This document shows positions 40,428-51,605 of a DNA stretch of 64,000 bases, in pieces. Where the stretch lies: assembly GCA_019915135.1 (NCBI GenBank), contig JAHLMK010000018.1, positions 310,001 to 374,000 of the forward strand, in the 5' to 3' direction. The translations under genes were made by a program, and so were the position numbers. A model generated the notes under the pieces. That model did no database searches. It worked only from the letters and a program-made list of their open reading frames with translations, and was not told the origin of the DNA. The stretch is from Strobilurus pachycystidiatus. Taxonomy: Eukaryota > Basidiomycota > Agaricomycetes > Agaricales > Physalacriaceae. Positions within the stretch are counted from its first letter, which is position 1. Each line of letters starts with the position of its first letter.

Positions 40428-43321
40428 TGGCGGAGAACATCTACAGCAAGGGCACCAGGGTGTGGTTTGAAGACAAAGACCAGGCATGGATATCCGCCGA
40501 AGTCTCGTCGCTCACCAGGACCGACGACAACGTCAAGATCATCTTCACTGACGAGCGCGGCGCAGCATGCTCACTACTACTGTGTTCAGGATATCACTGT
40601 TAATACCACGGTGAAAGCCATCAAGGACGGCGCGGACAGCCTTCCGCCTCTACGAAACCCTCCCTTGTTGGAGACTGCCGACGACTTGGCGACGCTTTCT
40701 CATCTCAACGAACCTTCTGGTCAGCGCCTTGTCCTTTGCGTATGAAGCTTTCTCACGTCGCTCACAGTGCTCCATACGATCCGGAATCGCTATGCACAAC
40801 ACAGCATATACACATACAGCGGCATCGTGCTCATTGCTGTCAATCTTTTACAACGCATCACTCTCTATGGACCGGAAATCATTCAAGCGTACAGTGGCCG
40901 CCGCCGGGGCGACTTTGGAACCCATCTATTCGCCATCGCTGAGGACGTGTACACTGCAATGAGAAAGGAGGGTATGGGGCAGACAATCATTGTGTCTTGG
41001 GAGAGGTACGTGCTCGTTGCTCTATCCTCGCGTCTTTCTCACGTTGTACAGCGGTGCCGGCAAGACAGAATCTGTTCGTCTTCTCTGCCATACATGTTCC
41101 CTCAGCTAAACAGTTGCTCCAGGCCAAATTCATCATGCGCGTTATCTGGCATCAGTCAACCCCCCTGACGCCTCCTCGGAAGGGAAAACAAAATTCTCCC
41201 TCGACGAATCAAGCGAGATAGAGCGCCAGATCCTCGCGACGAATCCTATTCTAGAAGCCTTCGGAAATGCAAAGACAACCCGAAACGACAACTCCTCGCG
41301 TTTTGGCAGATACATCCAGGTTACACTGCCCCACCATCAATCATTCATCCTCTCACTCTTGATCAGATTCTCTTTGACGGCAAACAAGAAATTGTCGGTG
41401 CTCGAATCCGAACTTATCTCCTTGAGCGCTCTCGAATCGCGTTCCAACCCCTCACCGAGCGCAACTATCACATCTTCTATCAGCTGTGCTCTGGCGCACC
41501 CCTGAAGGAAAGAAAGGACCTGGGCTTGGACACCGATGTCTCCAAATTCGAGTACCTCAGGCAGGGCGGACCTTCATCGACACCAATCAACGGCGTCGAC
41601 GACACGGAGGAGTTCAGAGCAACGCCACAGGCTCTTTCCACTGTCGGGATCAGTGTCGAAAAGCAATGGGCCTTGTTCCGACTCCTCTCGTCCCTCCTGC
41701 ATCTCGGAAACGTGAAGATCACCCAGTCTCGCACGGACGCGATGAATGACGAGGCTGATCCTTCTCTCATCCTTGCTACGCATTTCCTCGGCGTTAACCT
41801 CGCGGACTTCAAGAAAGGGACGGTCAAGAAACAGATCATCACTCGCTCGGAGAAGATTGTGTCTGCGCTGAACGCTGCCCAAGCCACAGTGGTTCGCGAC
41901 AGTGTTGCCAAATTTGTTTATGCCTGCATGTTCGAGTGGTTGGTGGCCATTGTCAACGAGAGTTTAGCTGGCGAGAATGGCGATGCAGCAGAACGAGCAG
42001 AGATGTTCATTGGTGTTTTGAATATTTACGGATTCGAGCATTTCCAAAAGGTCTTTCATTTCTTGCTCGACGGATGCACTCATACTCAACTGTCATCAGA
42101 ACTCTTTCGAGCAATTCAGTATCAACTACGCCGTCAATCCTGGATTGCTACGCCAACCACTTCCGCTCCTTCTGGTGGACTAAAGCGAGGTGGTGCAGGT
42201 GGCATCAAGAAACCTACCCTGGGATCAATCCAGGACCTGCTGCGGGCTTGTGGTGTTCTTAAGACCATTCGTATCAGTTGCGCTGGTTATCCGACGCGAT
42301 GGACATAAGAAGAATTCGCGGAGAGGTAACTCGAACGGCGTCGTAATTGTAATTGTGCCTCTTTTCTCATTTGCCCACAGATAATACATGCTCGTTCCGT
42401 CAACAATCTGGCAGCCACTAAAACAATCGAGGACACCGACAAGTACCAGGACGGTCTGACCAAGATTTTCTTCCGCGCGGAAATGCTCGCCGCCCTTGGA
42501 TCGATGCGGTCGGACAGGCTGAACGCGATGGTCACTGTTGTGCAAAAGAACATGCGGAGGCGGATGGCAGTCAAACGCTATCAGACTTTGCGCCAAGCCA
42601 CTATCAAAATCCAGACGTGGTGGCGAGGCGTCATGGCCAGGAAACTTGTGCAGGCAATACGCCGCGAAGTGGCGGCCAAGCGTCTCCAGACCGCAGCTCG
42701 CCGCTAGGATATCAAGCGGGGAGTGACGCTCTTCCAAAGCCGTAAGTGTTCTCCATGATTGTTGTAGAACAAATCTGATTGTCTTGCAGGTGTACGAGGT
42801 GCTCAAGCGCGGAGAAACTTCCGGGAGGCCCAGCGGCCATCTTCCTCCAAAGTCTCCTTCGCGGCGTGTAGATGTGGTGTTTCTGTATCGAATCAGTGGA
42901 TTGACGATCTCCCAGTTCTACTCGACGACACTTCCGTGCGGACGTCAAACATGTTATCTACCTCCAATCCTGCATCCGTCGCCGACTTGCACGTAAGGAG
43001 CTGAAGGCTTTGAAGGCAGAGGCACGGTCGGTTTCCAAATTCAAGGAGATCTCTTACAAGCTGAAAAACAAAGTCGTCGAACTCGCGCAAAATCTCCAAT
43101 CGCGCACGGAAGAGAAGCGGGCTTTGCAGCGTAAGCTCACCGAGTTGGAACAGCAACTGCAGCAATACATTACGCGTCACGAGGAATCGGATGCGCGTGC
43201 CAAGGCATTGCAGTCTTCTCTGCAGGCGGCCGAAGCAGAGATGTCCCAGCGCGACCCGCTCGTCCAGGCGAAGGCGCAAGTCGAGCAGAAGCTTGAAGAA
43301 GCGTTGGCCAAGCGGCGGTAG
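40428..43321 (+). pseudogene. class V myosin, N-terminal half (motor, neck, start of coiled coil), deleted and frameshifted
   Basis: Begins MAENIYSKGTRVWFEDKDQA, the usual start of a fungal class V myosin. It then continues through PLLETADDLATLSHLNEP, RNRYAQHSIYTYSGIVLIAV, the P-loop SGAGKTES (41054-41080), [20 protein letters not shown] and [17 protein letters not shown], then [20 protein letters not shown] and FIGVLNIYGFEHFQK. The motor is then cut: after NSFEQFSINYA the sequence jumps to the loop region near KPTLGSIQ and then to LRACGVLKTIRISCAGYPTR, so switch II, the actin-binding face and about 250 residues are gone. IQ motifs (VVQKNMRRRMAV, TIKIQTWWRGVMARK) and coiled coil follow. There is a frameshift near 41137, and the P-loop first Gly is replaced (VSWES). 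The chain stops at EEALAKRR. The tail is on the opposite strand at 45-46 kb. Confidence 0.85.
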
Positions 43322-44240
43322 CGTAGTCTCGTTATACCATCCGTTTAGCAGACCCTACCCTAAAAGGGAACCCTTCCGTGAGACTAGCGGTAGCGCACCT
43401 TCCTTGGTTAGGCTCAAATGGGCAGCCTCTCACCAATATGTCGGCTTATGCGGCGGTTATGACCTACGTGAATATCATGTACGTTTTGTTCCCAAACCCC
43501 TTCTTCTCTCTTCAAGATCCCGGACTCACTCTCATCTTCCAGGAACTATGATGTCTGGGGCGCCTCTTCCACTCCAGGACCTGACGCTCCCCTCGGAGAC
43601 CTTTGCGGAACGTCGACACAGCCCCAAGCCAGCGCTCATCGGCGTCATTACGCCGTATCATGCCCAGGTTCAGAAGATACGACAGACACTGTCGACTTTT
43701 GCAGATGGTATCAAAGTCGGTAGTGTTAAGGAATTTCAAGGACAGGTCAGATCGTGTTCTCATTACCTTGACATTGTGCTGATGTAGCCGCAGGAGCGCC
43801 CCGTCATCATTATCTGGACTGTACGCAGTAGCCGCGACTTCGTGGAGTACCATCTGAGGCACACGCTCGGATTCGTTGCCAGTCCCCGTCGCTTCAATGG
43901 TATGGCTTCCCGCATAAACTTCTACATTGACTAATGTTGCCCTAATGCAGTCGCGGTCACCCGTGCCAAAGCCCTCATTATCATCATCGGAGACCCCCTC
44001 GTCCTATCACTTGACCCTCTCTGGCGCCGAAACGGTGGCTGGACAGGAAAGGCGATTTCCTGGGATCCTAATGCCCCGGTCAGCGAGGCTGGGGGATATG
44101 ATACCGCCATTTGGGAGGCGGCCGAGGAGGATATGAACGAGTTTACCAGGCACATGGAACAGATGGCATTGGCTGGTTTCGATGACGAGGGAATTGAAAG
44201 CGGATGTCATCGAGCTTCCGCCGAGCTGGCGATGAAGGTG
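43322..44240 (+). pseudogene. MOV10/SDE3-type SF1 RNA helicase, C-terminal fragment
   Basis: Exons separated by short introns encode ALIGVITPYHAQVQKIRQTL (motif IV region), GIKVGSVKEFQGQ/ERPVIII (motif V region), SSRDFVEYHLRHTLGFVASP and VAVTRAKALIIIIGDPLVLS (motif VI), then PLWRRN.GWTGKAISWDPNAP and DMNEFTRHMEQMALAGF. This is the end of an Upf1-like superfamily 1 helicase of the MOV10/SDE3 group, which acts in RNA silencing. The N-terminal half with Walker A and B is absent, so it cannot be an active helicase. It lies between the two oppositely oriented halves of the myosin gene. The first 200 bases hold another unassigned coding-like piece (DPTLKGNPSVRL). Confidence 0.7.
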
Positions 44241-45084
44241 GTAAGTTGTCTCCGCTACCATAGTTGTAGTTGCTGTCGGAGTTCAATATAGCGGGCGCCT
44301 GAGGAGCGCTGAGGATCGGAAAGCTTGTCAATGGAATGCTTAGAGAAGACACAGCCGACACAGCCGACGCTGCAGACGATCGTGGAGCACGATATGAGGA
44401 GGAGGTGCGCTGACCGCCCGATGGTGCAACAGATCTTTGGGAGTTGGGGGTCACGGAGCTAGATCTCTGAGGTTCTGTCTAGACGAGGTCAATTTAGCGT
44501 CAAATTGGGCATTGAGACTGAGCTTACGATACATGATAAGCAGGGAAGTCTGGTGGCAGTGAGGGAGAAGCCATCATGGAGATGCAGACGAACAAAGGTC
44601 GATGCGATGGCTCTAACATTGTATCAACGTTCAAGCGGTTGCAGGCAAACAAAGACCATTTGGAAAGACCACGCATCGTTTAACGTGAGATCTAGAAGCG
44701 GACGACAATTGCAAAGAATCCGTCGGACCTCTGAAGACTGGGTCGCGTAGGCGCTGATCAGATACCACGTTTGAAGTGTGTCTCTGTGGCCCTCAGCCCA
44801 AAGTCTTGTACGTCCCAGACGAATACATCGTACACAGATTGTGGCCATTTGACGGCAAACTATTTGGGTTTGACTAAAGCGCGTCGACCTAAAAAAGACC
44901 ACGGTCGAAGAGAGAAAGCAAGACCGGTCGCCAACTCGACTTGCCGGCTGCACACCAAGATCCGATCGAAACCCAATAGAATCATTGCAAGTAGTCCAGC
45001 AAAGCGAGGTATAATAAGTAGATACTATCCGAACGAAAACTATGAAACCAAAGCTGCGAGACGACGCAAATGTGACACATTGAG
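44241..45084. other. unassigned; Ser-rich frame on minus
   Basis: A minus frame at 44143-44454 is Ser/Ala/Pro-rich (RTSSSYRAPRSSAASAVSAV) and could be a disordered exon. Nothing else is recognisable between it and the end of the myosin tail relic. Confidence 0.3.
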
Positions 45085-46230
45085 ATATGCCGGTACGTAT
45101 GTCTCCAACCCGCAGTGGCAGTTCGTATGGTCCCACCTCCTCTGTCTCTGGTGATCAAAGTAGGTGATCGTTACGGTCATTCGCCTGTACCCTGGACGCC
45201 ACAACGCGGAGGATTTCAGGGGATATAGGGTTCTAGAGTGCTTTTAGATGGAAATGCGGGTCCGTGATCACACTGGGCTTACCTCGTAATCAGCAACATA
45301 ATAGTTCGTGGCACCGTGCACATTCGTTGAATCTGCATAGGACTCAACATCCAGCAGACATCATATATAATCTCTATGTCGGCTGCAGAAGCCTGGGATT
45401 TTTCTCCGTTAGCTACGATAATGGCGGGCCTATAGAAGAGGATGATACCTTTTTCAGCTGGAGCAGCTTGATGGCCTGCATCAAGTGCTCTAGTTGCAAC
45501 GTTCCCTCCGGCATGTCATGCGATTTGCACCATTTCTCGATTCGTGTGATGTTATACTGAATTTGCATCGCTGGGATAGTTTTGAGCACGCGTTATACTT
45601 TACTGAAAAGTACGGCCTACCTCGCTTCCAGGACGAGAAGTTTCTCCGCATAAGAAGATCGTTAAAGCTCGTGACGCCGATGAGTTTCAGAAGCTCGGTC
45701 ACCGCCTGCTGGACTACGGACTCCTCCATGTAGTAGCTCTTCAAAAGTTCTTCCAGACCTTGTTCAAGAGGTTCAAAATATCATCCATGCTGTAGGCCGG
45801 ATGGCTATTAGTATTGGTCCCGACGAACATCGATCATGCTTTCGTCGGCGGACGTGCGATTGTCGGAGGGCGGAAGGGCATAGACACCGGCCGAGCTGTG
45901 TCGTCGCTGATGCCGCGGGACAACGCCATTCACAGCGGCAGCGGGTTCAGCAGCACGAAGGGTAGGCGCAAACGTAGGAGAGAGTGGAGGGTCTCGGGCG
46001 CCTCTGGTCAAAGTATGGAGCGCGTTGGAACGGTTGAGCTGTTCGCGAAGAGCAGCCACCTCGCTCTGAAGGGTAACGATGACCGACGTGTCCTCCTGAG
46101 TACGCACAGGAGTGCTATCGATCGTTTGCTGGTGGTGCTCCAGCTGCTCTGCCTGACGACTGATGTCGTCGTGAAGTTTCTGGATCAACTCCTCCTTCTC
46201 CGCGGCGCCTGGCCTGGTCGGCACCCGCAA
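45085..46230 (-). pseudogene. class V myosin tail (coiled coil and DIL cargo-binding domain), inverted and broken
   Basis: On minus, EKEELIQKLHDDISRQAEQL then EVAALREQLNRSNALHTLTR (coiled coil) and YALPPSDNRTSADESMIDVR lead into a large gap, then YSMDDILNLLNKVWK, YYMEESVVQQAVTELLKLIG, VTSFNDLLMRRNFSSWKR, IQYNITRIEKWCKSHDMPEG, DIEIIYDVCWMLSPMQIQRM and ILRVVASRVQANDRNDHLL. These are the DIL (dilute) domain of a class V myosin. About 230 residues are missing before YSMDD. There is a one-base frameshift after VWK, an insertion after QRMCT, and an in-frame TGA just before SPETEEVGPYELPL. The coiled coil continues where the plus-strand half at 43.3 kb stops, so both were one gene. Confidence 0.82.
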
Positions 46231-46813
46231 AGATTTGCACGGCAGACGGCATCAGTGGCATATATTGTGTCTTGGCGGCGCGCGGCCTAAGATGGTATTT
46301 TTTCACGATGAATGCCACCAGCCGATTCACGATGTATCGAGCCTGTGTAAGCGCAGTTAGAAGGAGCTGTGGATCTCGTTTGACGAAGACACACCTATCT
46401 GTGATTTCCTCGGGCGTTGAAGCTGGGGAGATATCGGCTGGGATAAATTCGTGGCCATCCGTGAGATGGGAGATGGGAGACGGCAAAAAGTGGGCAGGGT
46501 CGAGGTGAACAAAGACGTTAGGAGGGGCGGAGACATGAGGCTGCGTGGTGTCCTTTTTTTCAAGGGCCGTTGGGGAGGGAGTGCACGTGGGGGCGGGAGG
46601 ATGTCGTAGCGTGTGCAGACATGCAATTTGAATAGCTGATGTGTCGCAGGTATTGTCATGGCGTCTACCACGTGGCTCACGAGGCGATCTCTTCAACTTG
46701 TGAGTCTGACGTCTAAATCACCGCGCCTTATCTTCATGCTTTGAGCAACGGCCTTGCAATTGCCTGTGCCGCATTTCCGAGAAGCTACCGCACACAACCA
46801 TTGACGACCCATA
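46231..46813. other. unassigned stretch at the inversion edge
   Basis: On minus, TALTQARYIVNRLVAFIVKK then PRAAKTQYMPLMPSAVQI reads like a fragment of a real protein, but its family is not recognised. It directly precedes the inverted myosin tail and should be read as the sequence brought next to it by the rearrangement. Confidence 0.3.
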
Positions 46814-47440
46814 ATGATGACCCCTCTTGTCGTCGCGACGACCCTCACAAGCAGCAATATTTGCTTCGCAGAGGTCTCTAGAGATGCGACCGTCCAGGAT
46901 GCCATCAACGCTCTTCTCCAGCAGGGAATTGTTGTGTCCGGAGCTTTGGACGGCCTCCCGGATAAGGGCTGGGCGCTGCAGAAGATCAGAAATGAGCGCG
47001 AGCGCCGTGGAAGGCGCTGGGAGGATGAGGCTCTCGAGGCCCTTGGTGACGGTACGCAACCGTTTGACAGAATAATCGACATTCTCTCACATTTTGGAAG
47101 GCACCCTCGATCCAACAACACTTGTCGAACCTTTACTTTACGATACATCCCCGGAGCCGTCCCAGCGCATTTTCTCCACGTTTCCTATGACCGGGCATCT
47201 TTACAATCCTATTCTTCAACTAGTCTCCCTACACCCTTCCCTTTCGATACGCGTCTCATTGCTACGGGTCCCCGGAATACCCGATGACTGTCGCTACAAG
47301 CGATTATCTCCAAGAACCCTTGACATTGTTACCTCTGTCATTGACCAACTTGGTTTGACCAAGTCGTCTCCGGGTGTATAGGTAATATAGACTATGTACT
47401 CAAAGAAGTTTGGAAGGACGGTGATTCTGAGAGTACGTGG
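46814..47440 (+). pseudogene. unrecognised host-gene fragment, frameshifted
   Basis: Three frames give a continuous sense: RDATVQDAINALLQQGIVVS and ALDGLPDKGWALQKIRNERE, then TLDPTTLVEPLLYDTS and FPMTGHLYNPILQLVSLHPS, then DIVTSVIDQLGLTKSSPG and NIDYVLKEVWKDGDS. They appear to belong to one protein whose frame shifts near 47045 (possibly an intron) and at 47380, where an in-frame TAG interrupts. I do not recognise the family. The segment runs straight into a fatty acid synthase fragment, so a fusion by rearrangement near 47450 is likely. Confidence 0.4.
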
Positions 47441-50400
47441 ACCGTAAATCTCCCCAAGACCATCTTCTCACTCGAACTGGTTAGAATCAACACGAACTCC
47501 CCGTATCTTCTCTCATCTATACAGTCGCTTCTGCCCCTTTCTCTGCCAATCCCTTCGCCTCCGCTGCTACCCATCATCGACATCGTCAAGAACAACCCGA
47601 GGGTCAAGACTATCTACTTCGGTGGTATCAAGGGCCAAAGCTACATGGATATGACTTTCGACACCGTACTAGGCAAGGATGGCAACGTCCGAACCCTACC
47701 TCTTTTCTCGGACGTCGACGTCCGCACCCCAAGTACACCTTCACTCGCCCGACTGGCCTTCTTTTCGTCGACATTCTGCTGGTTGTCGTTGCGCAAAAGT
47801 TGAAGGAGGCAGTCAGCGAAGTTCCTCTCTCCAAGTCCATCGAGGATTTCGTTGGTGGAAAATCAACTCTGCAGAACGAGATTCTCGGTGATCCGCAGAT
47901 GGAGTTCGGTGGGGCGCCAGAGAAGGGAGAGGAACTGCCTCTCGATGAGTTCGGTGCTGCTATTGCGTTCGGTCACAGTGGCAGTCTCGGGGCCCAACCA
48001 ACATTGTTGCGCACGAGCTGTAATCCTTCAGTGCTCGCACGTTCTCCGCCCAAGAGATGGTCTTCAACATCCTCGGACTTATGCACCCCCCGCTTCTCAG
48101 CTTTACGCAAATCGAACCAATTTGGGCTGACCTGAACTGAGGAATGGATCGTCTGCCTGATCTCGCTGAGGTCACTGCTCATATTCGTAGTGCGCTCAAC
48201 AAGAAGAGTGATCTCCGTCGTGCCATCGCATGCACTCACGCAGTCGACTGCAAGGTCCTTAACGGCGCCGAGGCGGAACGTCTCATCCAAACTGTCGATG
48301 TTCGCCCTCGTGCCAGCTTCAGCTTCGACTTCCCGACTTTGGAATCCTCGGAAAGCCTCGCCGACCTCGCCAAGCTTCAGGGTCTCATTGACCTTGACAA
48401 GGTTTTCGCCATCACTGGCTTTGCTGAAGTCGTCCTTGGGGAAGCTCTCGAACACGTTGGGAGACGGAGGCTCGCGGTGAATTCCCTGTTGAGGGCGCTA
48501 TTGAGATGGCTTGGATGATGGGTCACATCAAGCACTTCGACGGTTGTTTGAAGAGTGGCTCCCTTCACGTTGGCTGGGTCGACTCGGATGCCAAGTCGGA
48601 AGAGTCAATTGACGACAAGGATGTCAAGTCCTGCTTCGAGAAGGACATTTTGGCACACGGTGGTGTCCGCCTCATCGGTATGTTTTTTTCTTCTCGAGTT
48701 TCTTTCCACCGTCTGACCAACTGTTTATAGAACCCGAACTGTTCTCTGGCTACGATCCCAACAAGAAGGTCTTCAACCAGGAGATCGAGCTCGTCCACGA
48801 TCTTGAACCCCTTGAAGTCACTGAGTCCGAGGCCGCCAAATTCAAGAGACAACACGGCGACAAGTGCGACATCTGGGCCAACAAAGAAGGGCAGTGATTC
48901 GTCAAGCTGAAGAAGGGCGCCTTGGTGTTCGTTCCCAAAGCTTTCCCCTTCAATCGTCACATCTTGGGTCAGATTCCAACTGGCTGGCATGCTGGCCGCT
49001 TCGGTATTCCCGAAGACATCATTCTCAAGTGGAGCGCACTACGCTCTGGGCGCTTGTGTGTGCTGCTGAAGCCTTCGGCATGTCTGGTATCACCGACTGC
49101 TACAAACGGTACAAGCACCCTTCAGACGTCGGTACTGGCTTCGGAACTGGTCTTGTTTGACAGATGGCCATGTCGAAGATGTTCAAAGACCGTCGCGACG
49201 AGAAAGAAGAGCGAACGACATCTTGCAGGAGAGGTTCGTCAATCCATTTTCAGTTTGTTCACGGCGTTAATATTGGTTCACAGTTCCATCAACACTGCCG
49301 CTGGTTGGATCAACTTGTTGCTCGTGTCTTCCTGTGGACCAGTGAAGATTCCGGTCGGAGCCTGGTTCGTATCATTTATTTCGTGGTATTTGTTTTCTTA
49401 TCTATCCCATAGCGCCACCGCCCTTCAATTGATGGAATTGCTCGCGATACCAATCTCTCCGGCAAGGCCAAGATCATGATCGCCGGTGGGTACGACGATA
49501 CCTGCGAGGAAAGTTCCTACGAGTTCGGCAACATCGGTAATGCCAAGACTGAGTTTGAGATGGGTCGCGAGCCCACCGAGTTCTCGCGCCCCGGAACAAG
49601 CACCCGGGGGTAAGTCTATCCTGCTTGTTGAAAGGCCATTCACTCATGTAGATCCAGTTCAAGGAAGCTCAAGGTGCTGGTGTGCACATCGTCATGAGCG
49701 CTAAGACTGCTTTGGAGCTGGGATGCCCTGTCTGTGGTATCCTCGCCTTCAGTTCCTCGTCCACCGACAAAGCTGGTCGCTCCGCGCCTGCTCCCGGTCG
49801 TGGTGTCCTTACCATTGCCAAGGAAGTTCCGTCCAAGCACCCTCGCCATCTTCAGTATCGACTAACATCGCCATCAACTCAAGTTCCGTCGCAGCCAAAT
49901 CTCTCAATAGGCTCTCCAACGAGCAAGAGCCACTACGGGAAGAGATCGACGCCGCAAAGGCTCAGGGTACCCCCCTCGAGGAGGACTACATCTCCACGCG
50001 TATCTCGACCATGGAATCCGAAGTCAAGAAGCAGGAGGGCGATGCTCTCGGCATGCACGGAATGTGCTGGACGGACACGATGTCAATCATCGCTCCCCTT
50101 CATCGCGCTCTTGCTGTTTGGGGCATGGCTGTTGATGACATTGGTGTTTCTGCCATCCACGGTAGCACCAAGGCCAACGTTCGTATCTTATTCCTTTGTC
50201 TTGCTTGCCACTCACACATGTCTACAGGAGGAGAATGAGACCCACATCTGGAACACGATCTTGGACAATCTTGGGCGTTCCCCAGGGAATGCCGGAGGCG
50301 CTGCTGCATGGCATATGTCAGGTGTTCGCAATACCCTCAAGACTGCCATTGAGTGAGTAAACGTCATTTCTTCTTTTACTAAGCTATATATAGCAACATC

Positions 50401-50690
50401 GATGGCCGCTTCGTGCGCCACACTTCCTGGTCTTCCCATCAAACGGATGGTGTCCGCACTAGGGTTATGTCGTCGTTCGGTTTCGGTCAAGTTTGTGGAA
50501 ACGCCCTTGTCATTCATCCTCGCTACTAGTACCTGTTTGGTGCTCTCGATCCCGAGTATTAGTCAGTCTACCGCGCTGCTATGGAATCATGGATGGACTT
50601 CGTCGTGTTGGACGCGGCACGTGCAGCCGGCGCATCTTCCCGTTCATGACGACGCGTTTGCTTTTGTTTTGCCAGTGCGCGGCGGCTGAA
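47441..50690 (+). pseudogene. fatty acid synthase fragment: malonyl/palmitoyl transferase start, then ketoreductase and ketosynthase regions
   Basis: About 47570-47760 reads DIVKNNPRVKTIYFGGIKGQ, YMDMTFDTVLGKDGNVRTLP and DVDVRTP, the start of the malonyl/palmitoyl transferase. It then jumps to AVSEVPLSKSIEDFVGGKST (ACP-to-ketoreductase linker). The alpha half follows: [144 protein letters not shown] and VMSSFGFGQVCGNALVIHP. The ketosynthase active-site Cys codon is split by an intron (TG/C) and is kept. Breaks include an in-frame TGA near 48896 (before FVKLKKGA), several frame changes and missing blocks. No phosphopantetheine transferase end was seen. A non-functional copy. Confidence 0.82.
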
Positions 50691-50876
50691 TCTTTCTCTT
50701 TCATCTATCTCTTTCATACACGGTCCCTTCTGTAGTACATCTCGATCTACACGGAAATTCCTCATGTCCATACACTTGCACGGTCACCTCTATGTTTGTT
50801 TTCATTCGCTTTCCGTACACGGCCAGTTTAGGATATCATTTTTCTGGCTCATCTCTTTCTATGACCGCGTGGTGCC

Positions 50877-51521
50877 ATGGCGCCAGACAGTACGAGTTGT
50901 TTGCTATCGCTCTGGCAGACAGACAAGATCATGGCCATTCCGAATGTCGTTGCGGAGCTTTCCAATGCCTGCCTGTTGAACCAATCAAGGTGCCCGCGTA
51001 TTCGTCAATCGTGGATGGATGACTGCCGCCGCCGACTTGAGACAGCGGCGGAGTCCGTTGTGTCCTCAATGGATCCTACTAATGCAGCGCGTCGCCCGTC
51101 TGGTGACAACCTTGTCAACAATGCCTTTGACCTTGATGGCTTCCACTGCTCAGCAGAGCCTTGCCGCATTGACACCGCTGCGTATACCACCGAACACCCA
51201 CTTCTCCAATCATTTAGCCAAACACATCTTGACATTACTATTCCTTTAGAAGGCGGAAAGACGTTTCAGGCACTTCATATCGAATATTCTATGTGTCTTG
51301 GCAATCTCCATCATAACTCAAATGGGCGCGATGAGCGGCGTACACTCGAGTACGATTGCACTGGTAGCAGGAAACCGCTACCGTTGATAGTAAAGCCCAT
51401 ACGTTCTGAGGAACCCCTACTCGAGAGTTCCATTGCTGGAAAGCCGCGTAACCTGCAGATTGCCGTAGAGAATAGGCTCTCGAGTCCTCTGTTTGTTTGT
51501 TTGTGGACTTCGAAAGGCTGA
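50877..51521 (+). CDS. hypothetical ORF (214 aa), unrecognised
   Basis: Single open frame with an ATG in good context (gccATGGCG). It includes RRLETAAESVVSSMDPTNAA, HPLLQSFSQTHLDITIPLEG and KTFQALHIEYSMCLGNLHHN. The composition looks like real protein. No signal peptide, membrane segment or known motif is visible. It follows the ketosynthase relic at a distance of about 190 bp but does not resemble the next fatty acid synthase domain (phosphopantetheine transferase). It could be a separate small gene or a captured exon. Confidence 0.35.
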   Translation: MAPDSTSCLLSLWQTDKIMAIPNVVAELSNACLLNQSRCPRIRQSWMDDCRRRLETAAESVVSSMDPTNAARRPSGDNLVNNAFDLDGFHCSAEPCRIDTAAYTTEHPLLQSFSQTHLDITIPLEGGKTFQALHIEYSMCLGNLHHNSNGRDERRTLEYDCTGSRKPLPLIVKPIRSEEPLLESSIAGKPRNLQIAVENRLSSPLFVCLWTSKG

Positions 51522-51605
51522 ATTTTGGGACAATTTCAACAGAGATACGCTCAGCCGCTGTAGTGGTGCATGAATGAGTGCAGTACAGACTTTGGAGAGA
51601 TATCA

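Noticed and set aside
41480..41911. 143-codon minus-strand open frame
   Set aside because: It is antisense to the myosin motor relic, which has clear homology on plus.
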